Below, piece by piece: positions 50,979 to 59,896 of a stretch of DNA of 64,000 bases; position 1 is the stretch's first letter, and each line of letters opens with the position of its first letter. The position numbers and the translations under genes are program-made. The notes beneath the pieces are model-generated. The model was not told the DNA's origin. It searched no databases and saw only the letters and a list, made by a program, of their open reading frames with translations. The stretch comes from Acetobacteraceae bacterium (lineage in GTDB: Bacteria > Pseudomonadota > Alphaproteobacteria > Acetobacterales > Acetobacteraceae), in contig JALHQB010000005.1 of NCBI GenBank assembly GCA_022842185.1, forward strand, positions 1 through 64,000, in the 5' to 3' direction.

Positions 50979-52439
50979 CTACTGCCCAGCCGGCTGCAAC
51001 AGCGACAACTGCTTCTCTGAATTCGCCTGCCAATCCGTCAGCGGAATGGCGTAATCCCCCGTGAAGCAGGCATCGCAGAAATCCGGCTTGGCGGCGTTAC
51101 GCCCCGGCTTGCCCAGCGCGCGGTGCAGCCCGTCCAGTGAGATGAAGGCCAGGCTGTCCACACCGATGATGCGCGCCATTTCCTCAAGGTCGTGCTTGGC
51201 CGCCATCAGTTCCGCGCGTTCGGGCGTATCGATGCCGTAGTAACAGGAATGCGTGGTGGGCGGGGAGGAGATGCGCATATGCACTTCCTTCGCACCGGCC
51301 GCGCGCACCATCTCGACGATCTTGCGCGATGTCGTGCCGCGCACGATCGAATCATCGACAAGGATGACGCGCTTGCCTTCCAGCATCGGCCGGTTCGCCG
51401 AATGCTTCAGCTTCACGCCGAGGTTGCGGATCTGGTCGGTCGGTTCGATGAAAGTGCGCCCGACATAATGGTTGCGGATGATGCCGAGCTCGAAGGGGAT
51501 CCCGGCCTCGACCGCGTAACCCATCGCGGCGGGCACGCCGGAATCGGGCACCGGCACAACCACATCGGCGGCCACGCCGGATTCGCGGGCGAGTTCTGCA
51601 CCGATGCGCTTGCGCGTTTCATAGACGGGCGTGCCCTCCATCACGGAATCGGGCCGCGCGAAATAGATGTACTCGAAGATGCAGAAACGGCTGTCCTGAC
51701 GGCCGAACGGCTTCACGGACCGCACGCCCTCATCGTTGATGACGATGATCTCGCCCGCTTCGATGTCGCGGACGAACTCGGCCGAGACGATGTCCAGCGC
51801 GCAGGTCTCCGATGCCAGAACATACCCGCCATGCGCCAGCCGCCCGAGGACCAGGGGCCGCACGCCCAGCGGGTCCCGCGCGCCGATCAGCGCGCCATTG
51901 TGCAACGCCACCAGCGAATAGGCACCCTGCACCTGCTTCAACGCGTCGATCAGCCGGTCGAGCACGGTGGAATACAGGCTGATGGCGATGAGGTGGACGA
52001 ACACCTCGGAATCGGTGGTCGATTGGAACAGGCAGCCGCGCCGCACCAATGCGCGTTTCAGCGCGGCGGCATTGGTCAGGTTGCCGTTGTGGCCCACCGC
52101 GAAGCCGCCGAATTCGAAATCGGCATACAGCGGCTGCACGTTGCGCAGCGCCGTCTCCCCGGTCGTCGCATACCGGTTGTGGCCCACCGCGGCACCGCCG
52201 CGCAGGGACGCGATGATCTTCGCCTCGCCGAAATTGTCGCCCACCAGGCCGAGGCCCTTATGGGCATGGAACAGCCCCTTTTCGTCGAGCGTGACGATGC
52301 CGGCCGCTTCCTGGCCCCGGTGCTGGAGGGCATGCAGGCCCAGGGCGGTGAGCGCCGCGGCGTCGCCGCCATTCCAGACGCCGAATACGCCGCATTCCTC
52401 ATGCGGCTTGTCGTCGTCCTGGTCGATGGTGACGAGCAT
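50979..52439 (-). CDS. purF: Amidophosphoribosyltransferase
   Basis: A 486-residue PurF, first committed enzyme of purine synthesis: it transfers the amide of glutamine to PRPP. EECGVFGVWN holds Cys16, which becomes the N-terminal nucleophile after propeptide removal. VILVDDSIVRGTTSRKIVEM is the PRPP-binding loop. Cys residues in RFCIFEYIYF, HSCYYG and FCDACFTGDY mark the iron-sulfur type of the enzyme. It is followed upstream by cvpA, 11 nt away, an arrangement common in proteobacteria. Confidence 0.96.
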   Translation of the reverse strand: MLVTIDQDDDKPHEECGVFGVWNGGDAAALTALGLHALQHRGQEAAGIVTLDEKGLFHAHKGLGLVGDNFGEAKIIASLRGGAAVGHNRYATTGETALRNVQPLYADFEFGGFAVGHNGNLTNAAALKRALVRRGCLFQSTTDSEVFVHLIAISLYSTVLDRLIDALKQVQGAYSLVALHNGALIGARDPLGVRPLVLGRLAHGGYVLASETCALDIVSAEFVRDIEAGEIIVINDEGVRSVKPFGRQDSRFCIFEYIYFARPDSVMEGTPVYETRKRIGAELARESGVAADVVVPVPDSGVPAAMGYAVEAGIPFELGIIRNHYVGRTFIEPTDQIRNLGVKLKHSANRPMLEGKRVILVDDSIVRGTTSRKIVEMVRAAGAKEVHMRISSPPTTHSCYYGIDTPERAELMAAKHDLEEMARIIGVDSLAFISLDGLHRALGKPGRNAAKPDFCDACFTGDYAIPLTDWQANSEKQLSLLQPAGQ

Positions 52440-52450
52440 GGTGGTGGTCC

Positions 52451-53011
52451 TCAGATTCGGCTGCGCGCGGGGGGACGCAGCAGGTCATCGACACTCGGGC
52501 CGCCCGGCCCGGGGGGCTCCACCAGCCTGGGCCGGTAGGCTTCGGGCACGCGTTCGATCACCCGGCGCGCGGCGTCGGCGATGATCGGCAGGCCGCGGGC
52601 CTGTTTGACCGCCGGCGGCCAGGTGGTCGTCTCCGGGGCGAACATCCCCGCCAGGATATAGGCAAGCACCAGCAGAAACGCACCCCGCACCGCACCAAAG
52701 GCCAGCCCAAGAATGCGATCGACGCCGCCCAGCATGGAATCCTGCACGCGGTCGGCGATCATGTTGGTGATGATCTTCAGGATGATCAGCACGATCAGGA
52801 ACACCGCGCCGGTGCCGACCACATCGGCCAGCATTGGCGGTTCCAGCCATTGCGACACATGGGGCCGCAGCGGTTCGCGCGCCAGCAAGGCCGCGACCGC
52901 CGCGCCGACCCAGGCACCGAGGCTCAACACTTCCCGCACCAGGCCGCGGAAATAGGCGACGATGGCCGAGATCACGACCACCGCGATGAATGCTGCATCA
53001 ACCCAGTTCAT
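52451..53011 (-). CDS. cvpA: CvpA family membrane protein
   Basis: A 186-residue protein with four predicted membrane helices near the N-terminus: MNWVDAAFIAVVVISAIVAY, then YFRGLVREVLSLGAWVGAA, the CvpA/colicin V production signature. A C-terminal cytoplasmic tail ends DLLRPPARSRI. CvpA has been linked to envelope integrity and is usually upstream of purF, as here (11 nt). Co-transcription with purF is very likely. Confidence 0.92.
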   Translation of the reverse strand: MNWVDAAFIAVVVISAIVAYFRGLVREVLSLGAWVGAAVAALLAREPLRPHVSQWLEPPMLADVVGTGAVFLIVLIILKIITNMIADRVQDSMLGGVDRILGLAFGAVRGAFLLVLAYILAGMFAPETTTWPPAVKQARGLPIIADAARRVIERVPEAYRPRLVEPPGPGGPSVDDLLRPPARSRI

Positions 53012-53044
53012 GGCGCCCCCCTATAGCGGCGCGTCATGGCCGCG

Positions 53045-54451
53045 TCACCCGCCCGCCTTGCGTGGTTTCACCGTCTGTTCGGCGAAGACCGCGACCAGGT
53101 CGGCCATGTGGCCGGTCTCGGCCAGGGTGATGCCCTCGGGCGGGGCGGTGGCCTTGCCGCCGCGGGCCGCACGGCGGGGCAGGGTGGCGCGGGCGAAGCC
53201 AAGTTTCGCCGCCTCCCGCAGCCGCGCATCGGCCTGGGAGACCTGGCGGATTTCGCCCGACAGCCCGACCTCGCCGAAATAGACGCGGTCGGGGTCGGTC
53301 GGGCGGTCTGTCGCGGCCGAGACGAGCGCGGCGGCCACGGCCAGGTCGGCCGCCGGTTCGGTCACGCGCAGCCCGCCGGCGATGTTCAGATAGACGTCGT
53401 TCTGCCCCAGGTTCATCCCGCAGCGCGATTCCAGCACGGCCATCAGCATCGAAAGCCGCCCCGAATCCCACCCCACCACCTGCCGGCGTGGCGACCCGCC
53501 CGAACTGGGTGACAGAAGGGCCTGCACTTCGACCAGAACCGGGCGTGTGCCCTCGATGCCGGCGAAGACCGCGCTGCCGGCGACATTGCCGCGCCGTTCC
53601 GCCAGGAACAGGGCGGAAGGGTTGGCGACCTCCATCAGCCCGCCGCCGGTCATCTCGAAGACGCCGATCTCATCCGTCGCGCCGAAGCGGTTCTTCACCG
53701 CGCGCAGGATGCGGAACTGGTGGCCGCGATCGCCTTCAAAATACAGCGTGGCATCGACCATGTGTTCCAGCACGCGGGGGCCGGCCAGCGTGCCTTCCTT
53801 GGTGACATGGCCCACCAGCACGATGGCGAAGCCGCGCGCCTTGGCCAGGCGGATCAGTTCCGCCGCGCAGGCGCGCACCTGCGCCACCGTGCCCGGCGCC
53901 GAATCCAGCGCATCGAGCCACACCGTCTGGATCGAATCGATCACCACCAGCGCGGCATCGGTTTCCTGTTCGAGGCTGGCGACGATGTCGCGCAGCGCGG
54001 TCGCCGCCGCCAGCGCCATGGGGCTTTCGGAAAGGCCGAGCCGTGCGGCGCGCAGCCGCACCTGCTCCACCGCTTCTTCGCCCGAAACATACAGCACGCG
54101 TCGCCCGGCCGAGGCGACGCGGGCGGCCGCCTGCAACAGGATGGTGGACTTCCCGATGCCCGGATCGCCCCCGACCAGGATGGCGGATGCCGCGACCAGC
54201 CCGCCGCCGAGGACGCGATCCAGTTCCGCGATGCCGGTCGGGATGCGCGGCGGCGGCGCCGTATGGCCCTTGAGGCCCACGAACTCGACCCGCCGCCCGC
54301 CGCCAGCCTTGGCGGCCGGGCCGGGGCCGCGCGGGGTGGCGGCTTCCTCGGCAAGGGTGTTCCATTCGCCGCAGGCATCGCAGCGGCCCTGCCACTTCGG
54401 ATAGGCCGCGCCGCAGGCCTGGCAGACGAAGCTGGACTTGTCCTTGGCCAT
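53045..54451 (-). CDS. radA: DNA repair protein RadA
   Basis: A 468-residue RadA/Sms. A zinc finger (CQACGAAYPKWQGRCDACG) is followed by a RecA-like ATPase with VGGDPGIGKSTILLQ as Walker A, the RadA motif KNRFGATDEIGVFEM, and a Lon-like C-terminal domain (VYLNIAGGLRVTEPAADLAV). It drives branch migration during recombinational repair. The ATG at 54451 matches the family start; an ATG four codons upstream also exists. It is 33 nt upstream of cvpA. Confidence 0.96.
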   Translation of the reverse strand: MAKDKSSFVCQACGAAYPKWQGRCDACGEWNTLAEEAATPRGPGPAAKAGGGRRVEFVGLKGHTAPPPRIPTGIAELDRVLGGGLVAASAILVGGDPGIGKSTILLQAAARVASAGRRVLYVSGEEAVEQVRLRAARLGLSESPMALAAATALRDIVASLEQETDAALVVIDSIQTVWLDALDSAPGTVAQVRACAAELIRLAKARGFAIVLVGHVTKEGTLAGPRVLEHMVDATLYFEGDRGHQFRILRAVKNRFGATDEIGVFEMTGGGLMEVANPSALFLAERRGNVAGSAVFAGIEGTRPVLVEVQALLSPSSGGSPRRQVVGWDSGRLSMLMAVLESRCGMNLGQNDVYLNIAGGLRVTEPAADLAVAAALVSAATDRPTDPDRVYFGEVGLSGEIRQVSQADARLREAAKLGFARATLPRRAARGGKATAPPEGITLAETGHMADLVAVFAEQTVKPRKAGG

Positions 54452-54533
54452 GGCGACTCGATGCATTCCATCCGGGCTCGACCGGGTGATAGCAGACGGC
54501 GCAGAGGCCTTGGCAACCGGGAGGGAGGGCAGG

Positions 54534-55352
54534 ATGGCACGCAAACTGAGCCGGCGCGGCGAACGCGCCCTGGAAGCGGCTTGCGCATTGGCCTCGCGGG
54601 CCTGGGATGCCGAGGGCGAGGAACAAGTCGCACTGGCCCGCCAGGCGCTGGCAATGAGCCCGCTCTGCGTGGAGGCGCATGTCCTGCTCGCCAAACATGC
54701 CGGCAAGGGCACGCCCGAGGCGCTGGCGCACTGGCGCCGCGCCGTCGGCGCGGGGGCCGCGGCCATCGGCCCGGCGGGATTCCGCGAAATCGCCTCGGGC
54801 CGGTCGCTGCCGCCCTATGTCGGTGAGTATATCCGAGCGCTTATTGGCTTGGCCGAGGCGCTGCGGGAGAAGGGGGACGCGGTCGAGGCGCTCGAGACGA
54901 TGCTGCGGGCCTTCGATGCCGATCCCTCGGATGAATACGCCATCGGCTTCGTGCTGCTCGGCTGGCTGATCGAGGATGGGCAGGATGTCGAGGCCGCGGT
55001 GCTGCTCACCCGGCTCATTAGGGCCGACGAGGAGGAGACAGGGCCCGAATGGACCTGGGGCATGGCGCTGCTGGACTTCCGCGCGAGCGGCGACAGCGAG
55101 GAGCTGCGCGCCATCCTGTCGGACGCCGTCGAGGCCAATGGTCTCATCGGTCCGGCCCTGACCGGCGCGGCCCCGATTGCGGACGAGGCCACGGTGGGGC
55201 TCGAGCGGACCGACGCGATGGATGCCTTCCTGGTCGTCGATTCGCTGGGTGCGGCATGGCGCAAGACGCCGGGCGCGATCGAATGGCTGGCGGAGCGCCT
55301 GTCCGAGATGGAGCGGGCCGGTGGGCCGCTGACGCCGGATGCCCCGGACTGA
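54534..55352 (+). CDS. Tetratricopeptide-like protein, ST7-type
   Basis: A 272-residue helical protein. The order of blocks (LEAACALASRAWDAEGEEQV; SPLCVEAHVLLAKHAGKG; GEYIRALIGLAEALREKGDA; PSDEYAIGFVLLGWLIEDGQ; TWGMALLDFRASGDSEELRA) resembles bacterial proteins annotated as ST7-like, which have degenerate TPR repeats and no known biochemical role. The ATG at 54534 has GGAGG upstream. Its stop is one base from the end of the convergent asparagine synthetase gene. Confidence 0.65.
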   Translation: MARKLSRRGERALEAACALASRAWDAEGEEQVALARQALAMSPLCVEAHVLLAKHAGKGTPEALAHWRRAVGAGAAAIGPAGFREIASGRSLPPYVGEYIRALIGLAEALREKGDAVEALETMLRAFDADPSDEYAIGFVLLGWLIEDGQDVEAAVLLTRLIRADEEETGPEWTWGMALLDFRASGDSEELRAILSDAVEANGLIGPALTGAAPIADEATVGLERTDAMDAFLVVDSLGAAWRKTPGAIEWLAERLSEMERAGGPLTPDAPD

Positions 55353-55353
55353 A

Positions 55354-57111
55354 TCAGCGCTCGGCCAGATAGGCCAGCACGTCGCCCTGCGCCGCCACGC
55401 CTTCGACATGGCGTTTGTGCCACAGCGCATGGAACAGCAGGTGCCAGGCCGCGAAGCCTTCCCGCTTGCCCGCCGCGGCGCGGAACAGCGGCAGGATGCG
55501 GTCCGGCTGTGCGATCGCCGCCACGCCGGGCTGCGCCGCGACCAGCGGGGCGAGCTTGTCGGCCGATTCAGCGATCCAGGCGCCCACCGGCACGGTGAAT
55601 CCCTGCTTCTTGCGGAACGGCTCGCTGGCGGGGAAATGCTGCGCCAGCCATTGCCGCAGGATCCACTTGCCCTGGCCGTCGCGCACCTTCATCGCATCCG
55701 GCAGGCGGAAGGCCGCCGCCGCGATCCCGGTGTCGAGGAACGGCGTGCGCCCTTCGACTGCATGGGCCATCAGGCAGCGGTCGAGCTTGGTCAGCAGGTC
55801 GTTGGGCAACCAATCCGCGATGTCCAGCGCCTGGGCCGCCTGCAGGCGCGTCCGGCCGGGGGTGGCGGCGGCGGCGATCGCGGCCTCGATCCCATCGCGC
55901 CAATAGCGGGGGCGGGCGCGCAGCACATCCAGCCGATCGAAGGCGCCATGCGCGCGCATCGCCTTGCCACCCAGCCACCATGGCCGCATCGCGGACCGAT
56001 ACCGGCCATAGCCGCCGAAGATCTCGTCCCCGCCCTCACCGGACAACACCACTTTCACGTCCTGCACCGCGCGCCGCGCGAGGAACCAGGTCGGGATGAT
56101 GGCGTAGTCCGCGGCAGGGTCGTCCATGCAGGCGACGATCTCAGGCAGGTGGCGGAACACGTCCTTGCGGGTGACATCGATGGTGACGTGGCGCGCCCCG
56201 GCTGCGGCGGCGGCATGGGCGGCGGCGGCGCGTTCATCCGCCGCGCCGGCGACGTCGAAACCGGCGGTGAAGGCCAGCACCGGCCGATCCGCCAGCCGCG
56301 CCATCATGGCCAGGATCGCGGCCGAATCCGTCCCACCCGACAGGAACATCCCATAGGGCACGTCGCTGCGCTGATGCAGGTCGACCGACTGATGCAGCGC
56401 GGCGTCCAGCCGGGCCAGCGCGGCCACCTCGGTGATGGTCTCCGGCCCGCCATCGGGCAGGGCGGCGCGGCGGCGGCGCTCGACGATGGCGCCATCGGCG
56501 ATCACCACCGTCTCGCCGGGCAGCAGGCGGGTGATGCCTTCGAAGATCGTCTCCGCGCCGGTGGTGAACTGCAACTGAAACAATTCATGCAGCGCCGGTT
56601 CGCGCAGCCGCGGCGTGACCAGCCCGGCGGCGATCAGCGCCTGCGCTTCCGAGGCGAAGGCGATGCCGTGCGGCGTCTCGGCCAGGTACAGCGGCTTGAT
56701 GCCGAAGGGGTCGCGCGACAGCACCACCTGCCGCGCGGCGCGGTCATGGATGGCGAAGGCGTACATGCCGCGCAGCGTCTCGGCGAAGCCGGCACCGTCG
56801 CGGCGGAACAGATGCAGCGGCGGCTCGCAATCCGACCCCGTGGCGCACAGCAGCGCCTGGTCGGTGCGCAATTCGCGGTAGTTGTAGACCTCGCCATTGC
56901 CGATCAGGGCGGCCGGGCCGGCATGCAGCGGCTGGTCGCCGGTCACCAGGTCGATGATGGCCAGACGCGTATGGGACAGCGCGACATTGCCCTGGACATG
57001 ATGCCCATGGCCGTCGGGCCCGCGATGGGCCAGCGCGCGTGTCATCGCGTCCAGCACGCCAGGATCGGGGCGCGCCCCGGGCTTCAGAGCGAGTCCGGCG
57101 ATTCCGCACAT
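55354..57111 (-). CDS. asnB: Asparagine synthetase (glutamine-hydrolysing)
   Basis: A 585-residue AsnB. MCGIAGLALKPG exposes Cys2, the glutaminase nucleophile; VALSHTRLAIIDLVTGDQP follows, and the synthetase domain has the PP-loop FLSGGTDSAAILAMM and SGEGGDEIFGGYGRYRS. It makes asparagine from aspartate, or amidates another acid. Amidotransferases of this type are often embedded in polysaccharide clusters, as here: the upstream GT4 gene ends four bases away. An AsnB that amidates a surface sugar acid is therefore a real alternative to a plain biosynthetic role. Confidence 0.92.
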   Translation of the reverse strand: MCGIAGLALKPGARPDPGVLDAMTRALAHRGPDGHGHHVQGNVALSHTRLAIIDLVTGDQPLHAGPAALIGNGEVYNYRELRTDQALLCATGSDCEPPLHLFRRDGAGFAETLRGMYAFAIHDRAARQVVLSRDPFGIKPLYLAETPHGIAFASEAQALIAAGLVTPRLREPALHELFQLQFTTGAETIFEGITRLLPGETVVIADGAIVERRRRAALPDGGPETITEVAALARLDAALHQSVDLHQRSDVPYGMFLSGGTDSAAILAMMARLADRPVLAFTAGFDVAGAADERAAAAHAAAAAGARHVTIDVTRKDVFRHLPEIVACMDDPAADYAIIPTWFLARRAVQDVKVVLSGEGGDEIFGGYGRYRSAMRPWWLGGKAMRAHGAFDRLDVLRARPRYWRDGIEAAIAAAATPGRTRLQAAQALDIADWLPNDLLTKLDRCLMAHAVEGRTPFLDTGIAAAAFRLPDAMKVRDGQGKWILRQWLAQHFPASEPFRKKQGFTVPVGAWIAESADKLAPLVAAQPGVAAIAQPDRILPLFRAAAGKREGFAAWHLLFHALWHKRHVEGVAAQGDVLAYLAER

Positions 57112-57115
57112 GCGG

Positions 57116-58138
57116 TCAGGCTGCCTTGCGTCGCGGCGCGACGTCCATGAGGAAGTCGCGCCAGCGGGCCGTCACGGCGGCCTCGGTGAAGTCGTGCTCG
57201 AAGGCGGCGCGGCCCTGGCTGGCGATCCGCGCGGCGCGCTGCGGGTCCGCCATCAGGGCGGCGATGGCCGCCGACAGGGCGGCGGCATTCTCGATCGGCA
57301 CCAGCAGGCCGGTCTCGCCATCGGCGATCAGCTCGGATGGTCCCTGCGCGGCGGCGGCGACCACGGGCCGGGCGGCCGACCAGGCCTCCAGCACGATGTT
57401 GCCCAGCGGTTCATGGCGCGACGAACAGACGAAGACATCGCAGCCCGCGAGCAAGGCGCCGATGTCGGTACGCCAGCCGAGGAACGTCACGCGATCCGCC
57501 ACGCCGGCCTCCCGCGCCAGGGCTTCCAGCGCGGGGCGCTCGGGGCCCAGCCCCGCGATGGAAAGATGCGCGCCGGGCAGGTCGGGCAGGGCGCGGATGG
57601 CGATGTCGAAACCCTTGTTGCGGTGCAGCCGGCCCATCGCCAGCAGCCGCGTCTCGCCCGGCAGCACCGCCGGCGCCGCGCCGGCCAAATCGGCCACGAA
57701 ATTGGGCAGGTACCGCACGCGATCCGCCGGCCAGCCCTGCCCGTTGATCCAGGCCACGATGTCGCGGGTATTGCCCACCAGATGGTCGCAGCGGCGGTAA
57801 TATTTCAGGTCGTAATACCCCCCGAGCCGCCCGACCAGCGTCCAGCCCCCCTTCGGCGCGAAGCGCGCGGCGCGGTTCATCCAGGCCACGGTGACGGCCG
57901 GTGCGAAGCGCATCAGCGCGCGATTGAGCCGCGCACCGGTGAACAGGTCGAAGACACCGCCGAAACCCAGTTCGACCGGGTCCAGCCCACCGGCGCGCAG
58001 CCGTTCGGCGCGGGCCTCGTCGCGGCGGATCACCGGCAGCACATCGTCGCCCGCCGCATGCTGCGCAAGGCACAGGCGTTCGAAGAAGGCTTCCGCCCCG
58101 CCATGCGGCGCGCCGGCCATGACCTGCGCGATCCTCAT
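57116..58138 (-). CDS. Glycosyltransferase, GT4 type
   Basis: A 340-residue GT-B enzyme. RIAQVMAGAPHGGAEAFFERL starts the acceptor lobe; LLAMGRLHRNKGFDIAIRAL and VFVCSSRHEPLGNIVLEAWS form the donor lobe with the usual Glu motif. It starts inside the stop codon of the GT2 gene. It should add a sugar to a surface glycan or lipid core. The adjacent GT2 and GT9 suggest LPS core or exopolysaccharide synthesis. Confidence 0.9.
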   Translation of the reverse strand: MRIAQVMAGAPHGGAEAFFERLCLAQHAAGDDVLPVIRRDEARAERLRAGGLDPVELGFGGVFDLFTGARLNRALMRFAPAVTVAWMNRAARFAPKGGWTLVGRLGGYYDLKYYRRCDHLVGNTRDIVAWINGQGWPADRVRYLPNFVADLAGAAPAVLPGETRLLAMGRLHRNKGFDIAIRALPDLPGAHLSIAGLGPERPALEALAREAGVADRVTFLGWRTDIGALLAGCDVFVCSSRHEPLGNIVLEAWSAARPVVAAAAQGPSELIADGETGLLVPIENAAALSAAIAALMADPQRAARIASQGRAAFEHDFTEAAVTARWRDFLMDVAPRRKAA

Positions 58139-58899
58139 CGGTGGCGGTCCGGTTCAAGCGCGGCCTTCAGATAGGACAGCAGCGGGAAGGCCCCGGTGCA
58201 CAGCGCCAGCAATACGCCCCAGCCGCCTTCGCGATACCCGCGGCGCGACACGTAGGATTTGAACCCGCGCGAGAAGAACCGCCGCACATTGGACCGCAGC
58301 GTGCCGATGTTTCCGGCGGCGAGCAGGTCGGCCGCCTTGGCCGAGGAATACTTGTCCAGCCGGCGCAGCATGTCGGAGATGTCGCGGTCGACCAGATGCA
58401 CCAGCGCACCCTGTTCGATCTTCGCACCCTCACGGCCGGTCCAGTCGAGGCCCGGATGCACCCGCTGCGGCCGCCACCGCTTGGCACCCTTGCGCGACAG
58501 CCGCGGCACCGATGTGGTGCCGAAGGACCCCGCCCAGCCGAAGCGGATCAGCCGGTCGCCGACGTAATTGTCCACCGGCACCTGGTGCCAGGCGGCGGTG
58601 CTGGTGGCGATGGTGGCGCGCACCGCCTGCGCCAGCGCGCCCGTCACACGTTCATCGGCATCGACTTCCAGCACCCAGTCGCCGGTGCAGGCATCGAGGC
58701 CGGCATTGCGCCGCTCGCCTTCCAATGCCCAGGCACCTTCGATGATCGTCGCACCGGCGGCGGCGGCCAGCGCGGCGGAGGCGTCCGTGCTGCGGTCCAG
58801 CACCACCACGATCTCATCGGCGAAGGCAACGGAAGCGAGGCAATCCGGCAACCGGGCTTCCTCGTTGCGGGCGACGATCAGGGCGGACAGTCGGGTCAC
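58135..58899 (-). CDS. Glycosyltransferase family 2
   Basis: A 254-residue GT-A enzyme: SALIVARNEEARLPDCLASV, DEIVVVLDRSTDASAALAA and GDWVLEVDADERVTGALAQA, the last with the DAD/DxD metal motif. The layout is like WaaE/KdtX-type transferases of LPS core synthesis. Overlaps by four bases with GT9 upstream and GT4 downstream. Confidence 0.9.
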   Translation of the reverse strand: MTRLSALIVARNEEARLPDCLASVAFADEIVVVLDRSTDASAALAAAAGATIIEGAWALEGERRNAGLDACTGDWVLEVDADERVTGALAQAVRATIATSTAAWHQVPVDNYVGDRLIRFGWAGSFGTTSVPRLSRKGAKRWRPQRVHPGLDWTGREGAKIEQGALVHLVDRDISDMLRRLDKYSSAKAADLLAAGNIGTLRSNVRRFFSRGFKSYVSRRGYREGGWGVLLALCTGAFPLLSYLKAALEPDRHR

Positions 58900-59822
58900 A
58901 GCGCGGCCTCCATCGCCGGGCGCGCCAGCAGGGACGCCGCATCACCGGCCACCTGGGCCGCGGACAGCGCGCCCATCGGCGCCGCACCCGGCGGACCATG
59001 CGCCAGCACCGCCAGCGCCTTGGCCCCGACCGGCGCGTATTCGGATGCCGGCGTCGGGCCGAACAGGCCGATGGTGGGCGTGCCCGTCGCGGCCGACAGG
59101 TGCATCAGCCCGGAATCATTGCCCACGAACAGCGCGCAGCGTGCCAGCACGGCAGCGGCCTGGGGCAGATCCAGCGCGCCGACCAGGTCGATCGACCCCG
59201 GCAGCCCGGCCAGCACACTGGCCGCCATGTCGCGTTCCTGCGCCCCCGGCCCGCCGAGCACGACGATCCGCGCGCCTTCCAGCGCGCCGCCCGGCCCCGT
59301 CAGCAGACGCGCCAGCGTCAGGAAGCGATCCGCCGGCCAGACCTTGCGCACCCAATTGGCGGTCGGCCCAAGGGCGAGGATCGCTGCGCCATTCGGCAGC
59401 AGCGAGGCGGCCTTGGCGGCCTCGGCCGGGCCAAACCAGGCGACCGGCCGCGGGGCAGGGGTGATGCCCAGCGTCGCCGCGATATGCAGCAGCCGGTGTC
59501 CCGGCCGCCGTCCCCCGCGCATCACCGCGCGGCGCCCGGCCAGCAGCAGCCAGGCGATCGCCGACCCGCGCAGATCCACCACCAGGTCCCACCGCGTGAA
59601 GGCCACGTCTCGCCACAGCCCAAGCCAATGCAGGCCGAATCGCTTCTTCTCGATCGGGATGATGCGGTCCAGCGCGGGCATCCGCGCGAAGACGCCTTCG
59701 GCCACCCGACCGACCGCGACGGTGAAGCGCGCATCCGGATGCGCGCGCATCAGATGATCGATGACCCCGGTGGACAGCACCGCATCGCCGATCCGGGTCG
59801 AGGTGATGAACAGGATACGCAC
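58896..59822 (-). CDS. Glycosyltransferase family 9 (heptosyltransferase-like)
   Basis: A 308-residue heptosyltransferase-type protein. RILFITSTRIGDAVLSTGVI is the acceptor-side start, and FVGNDSGLMHLSAATGTPTI followed by GLFGPT is the classic donor-side motif of WaaC/WaaF/RfaQ. It would add heptose or a related sugar to LPS. It begins the four-gene operon GT9-GT2-GT4-asnB, all joined by four-base overlaps or a 4 nt gap. It is divergent from ygfZ, 74 bp away. Confidence 0.92.
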   Translation of the reverse strand: MRILFITSTRIGDAVLSTGVIDHLMRAHPDARFTVAVGRVAEGVFARMPALDRIIPIEKKRFGLHWLGLWRDVAFTRWDLVVDLRGSAIAWLLLAGRRAVMRGGRRPGHRLLHIAATLGITPAPRPVAWFGPAEAAKAASLLPNGAAILALGPTANWVRKVWPADRFLTLARLLTGPGGALEGARIVVLGGPGAQERDMAASVLAGLPGSIDLVGALDLPQAAAVLARCALFVGNDSGLMHLSAATGTPTIGLFGPTPASEYAPVGAKALAVLAHGPPGAAPMGALSAAQVAGDAASLLARPAMEAAL

Positions 59823-59896
59823 GCGCGGCGCCTTACCACGCCCGCGCGCCGGGGGGGAGGTTGCAGCGCGGCCCGATCCGCCTCACCTGTTGGCCC

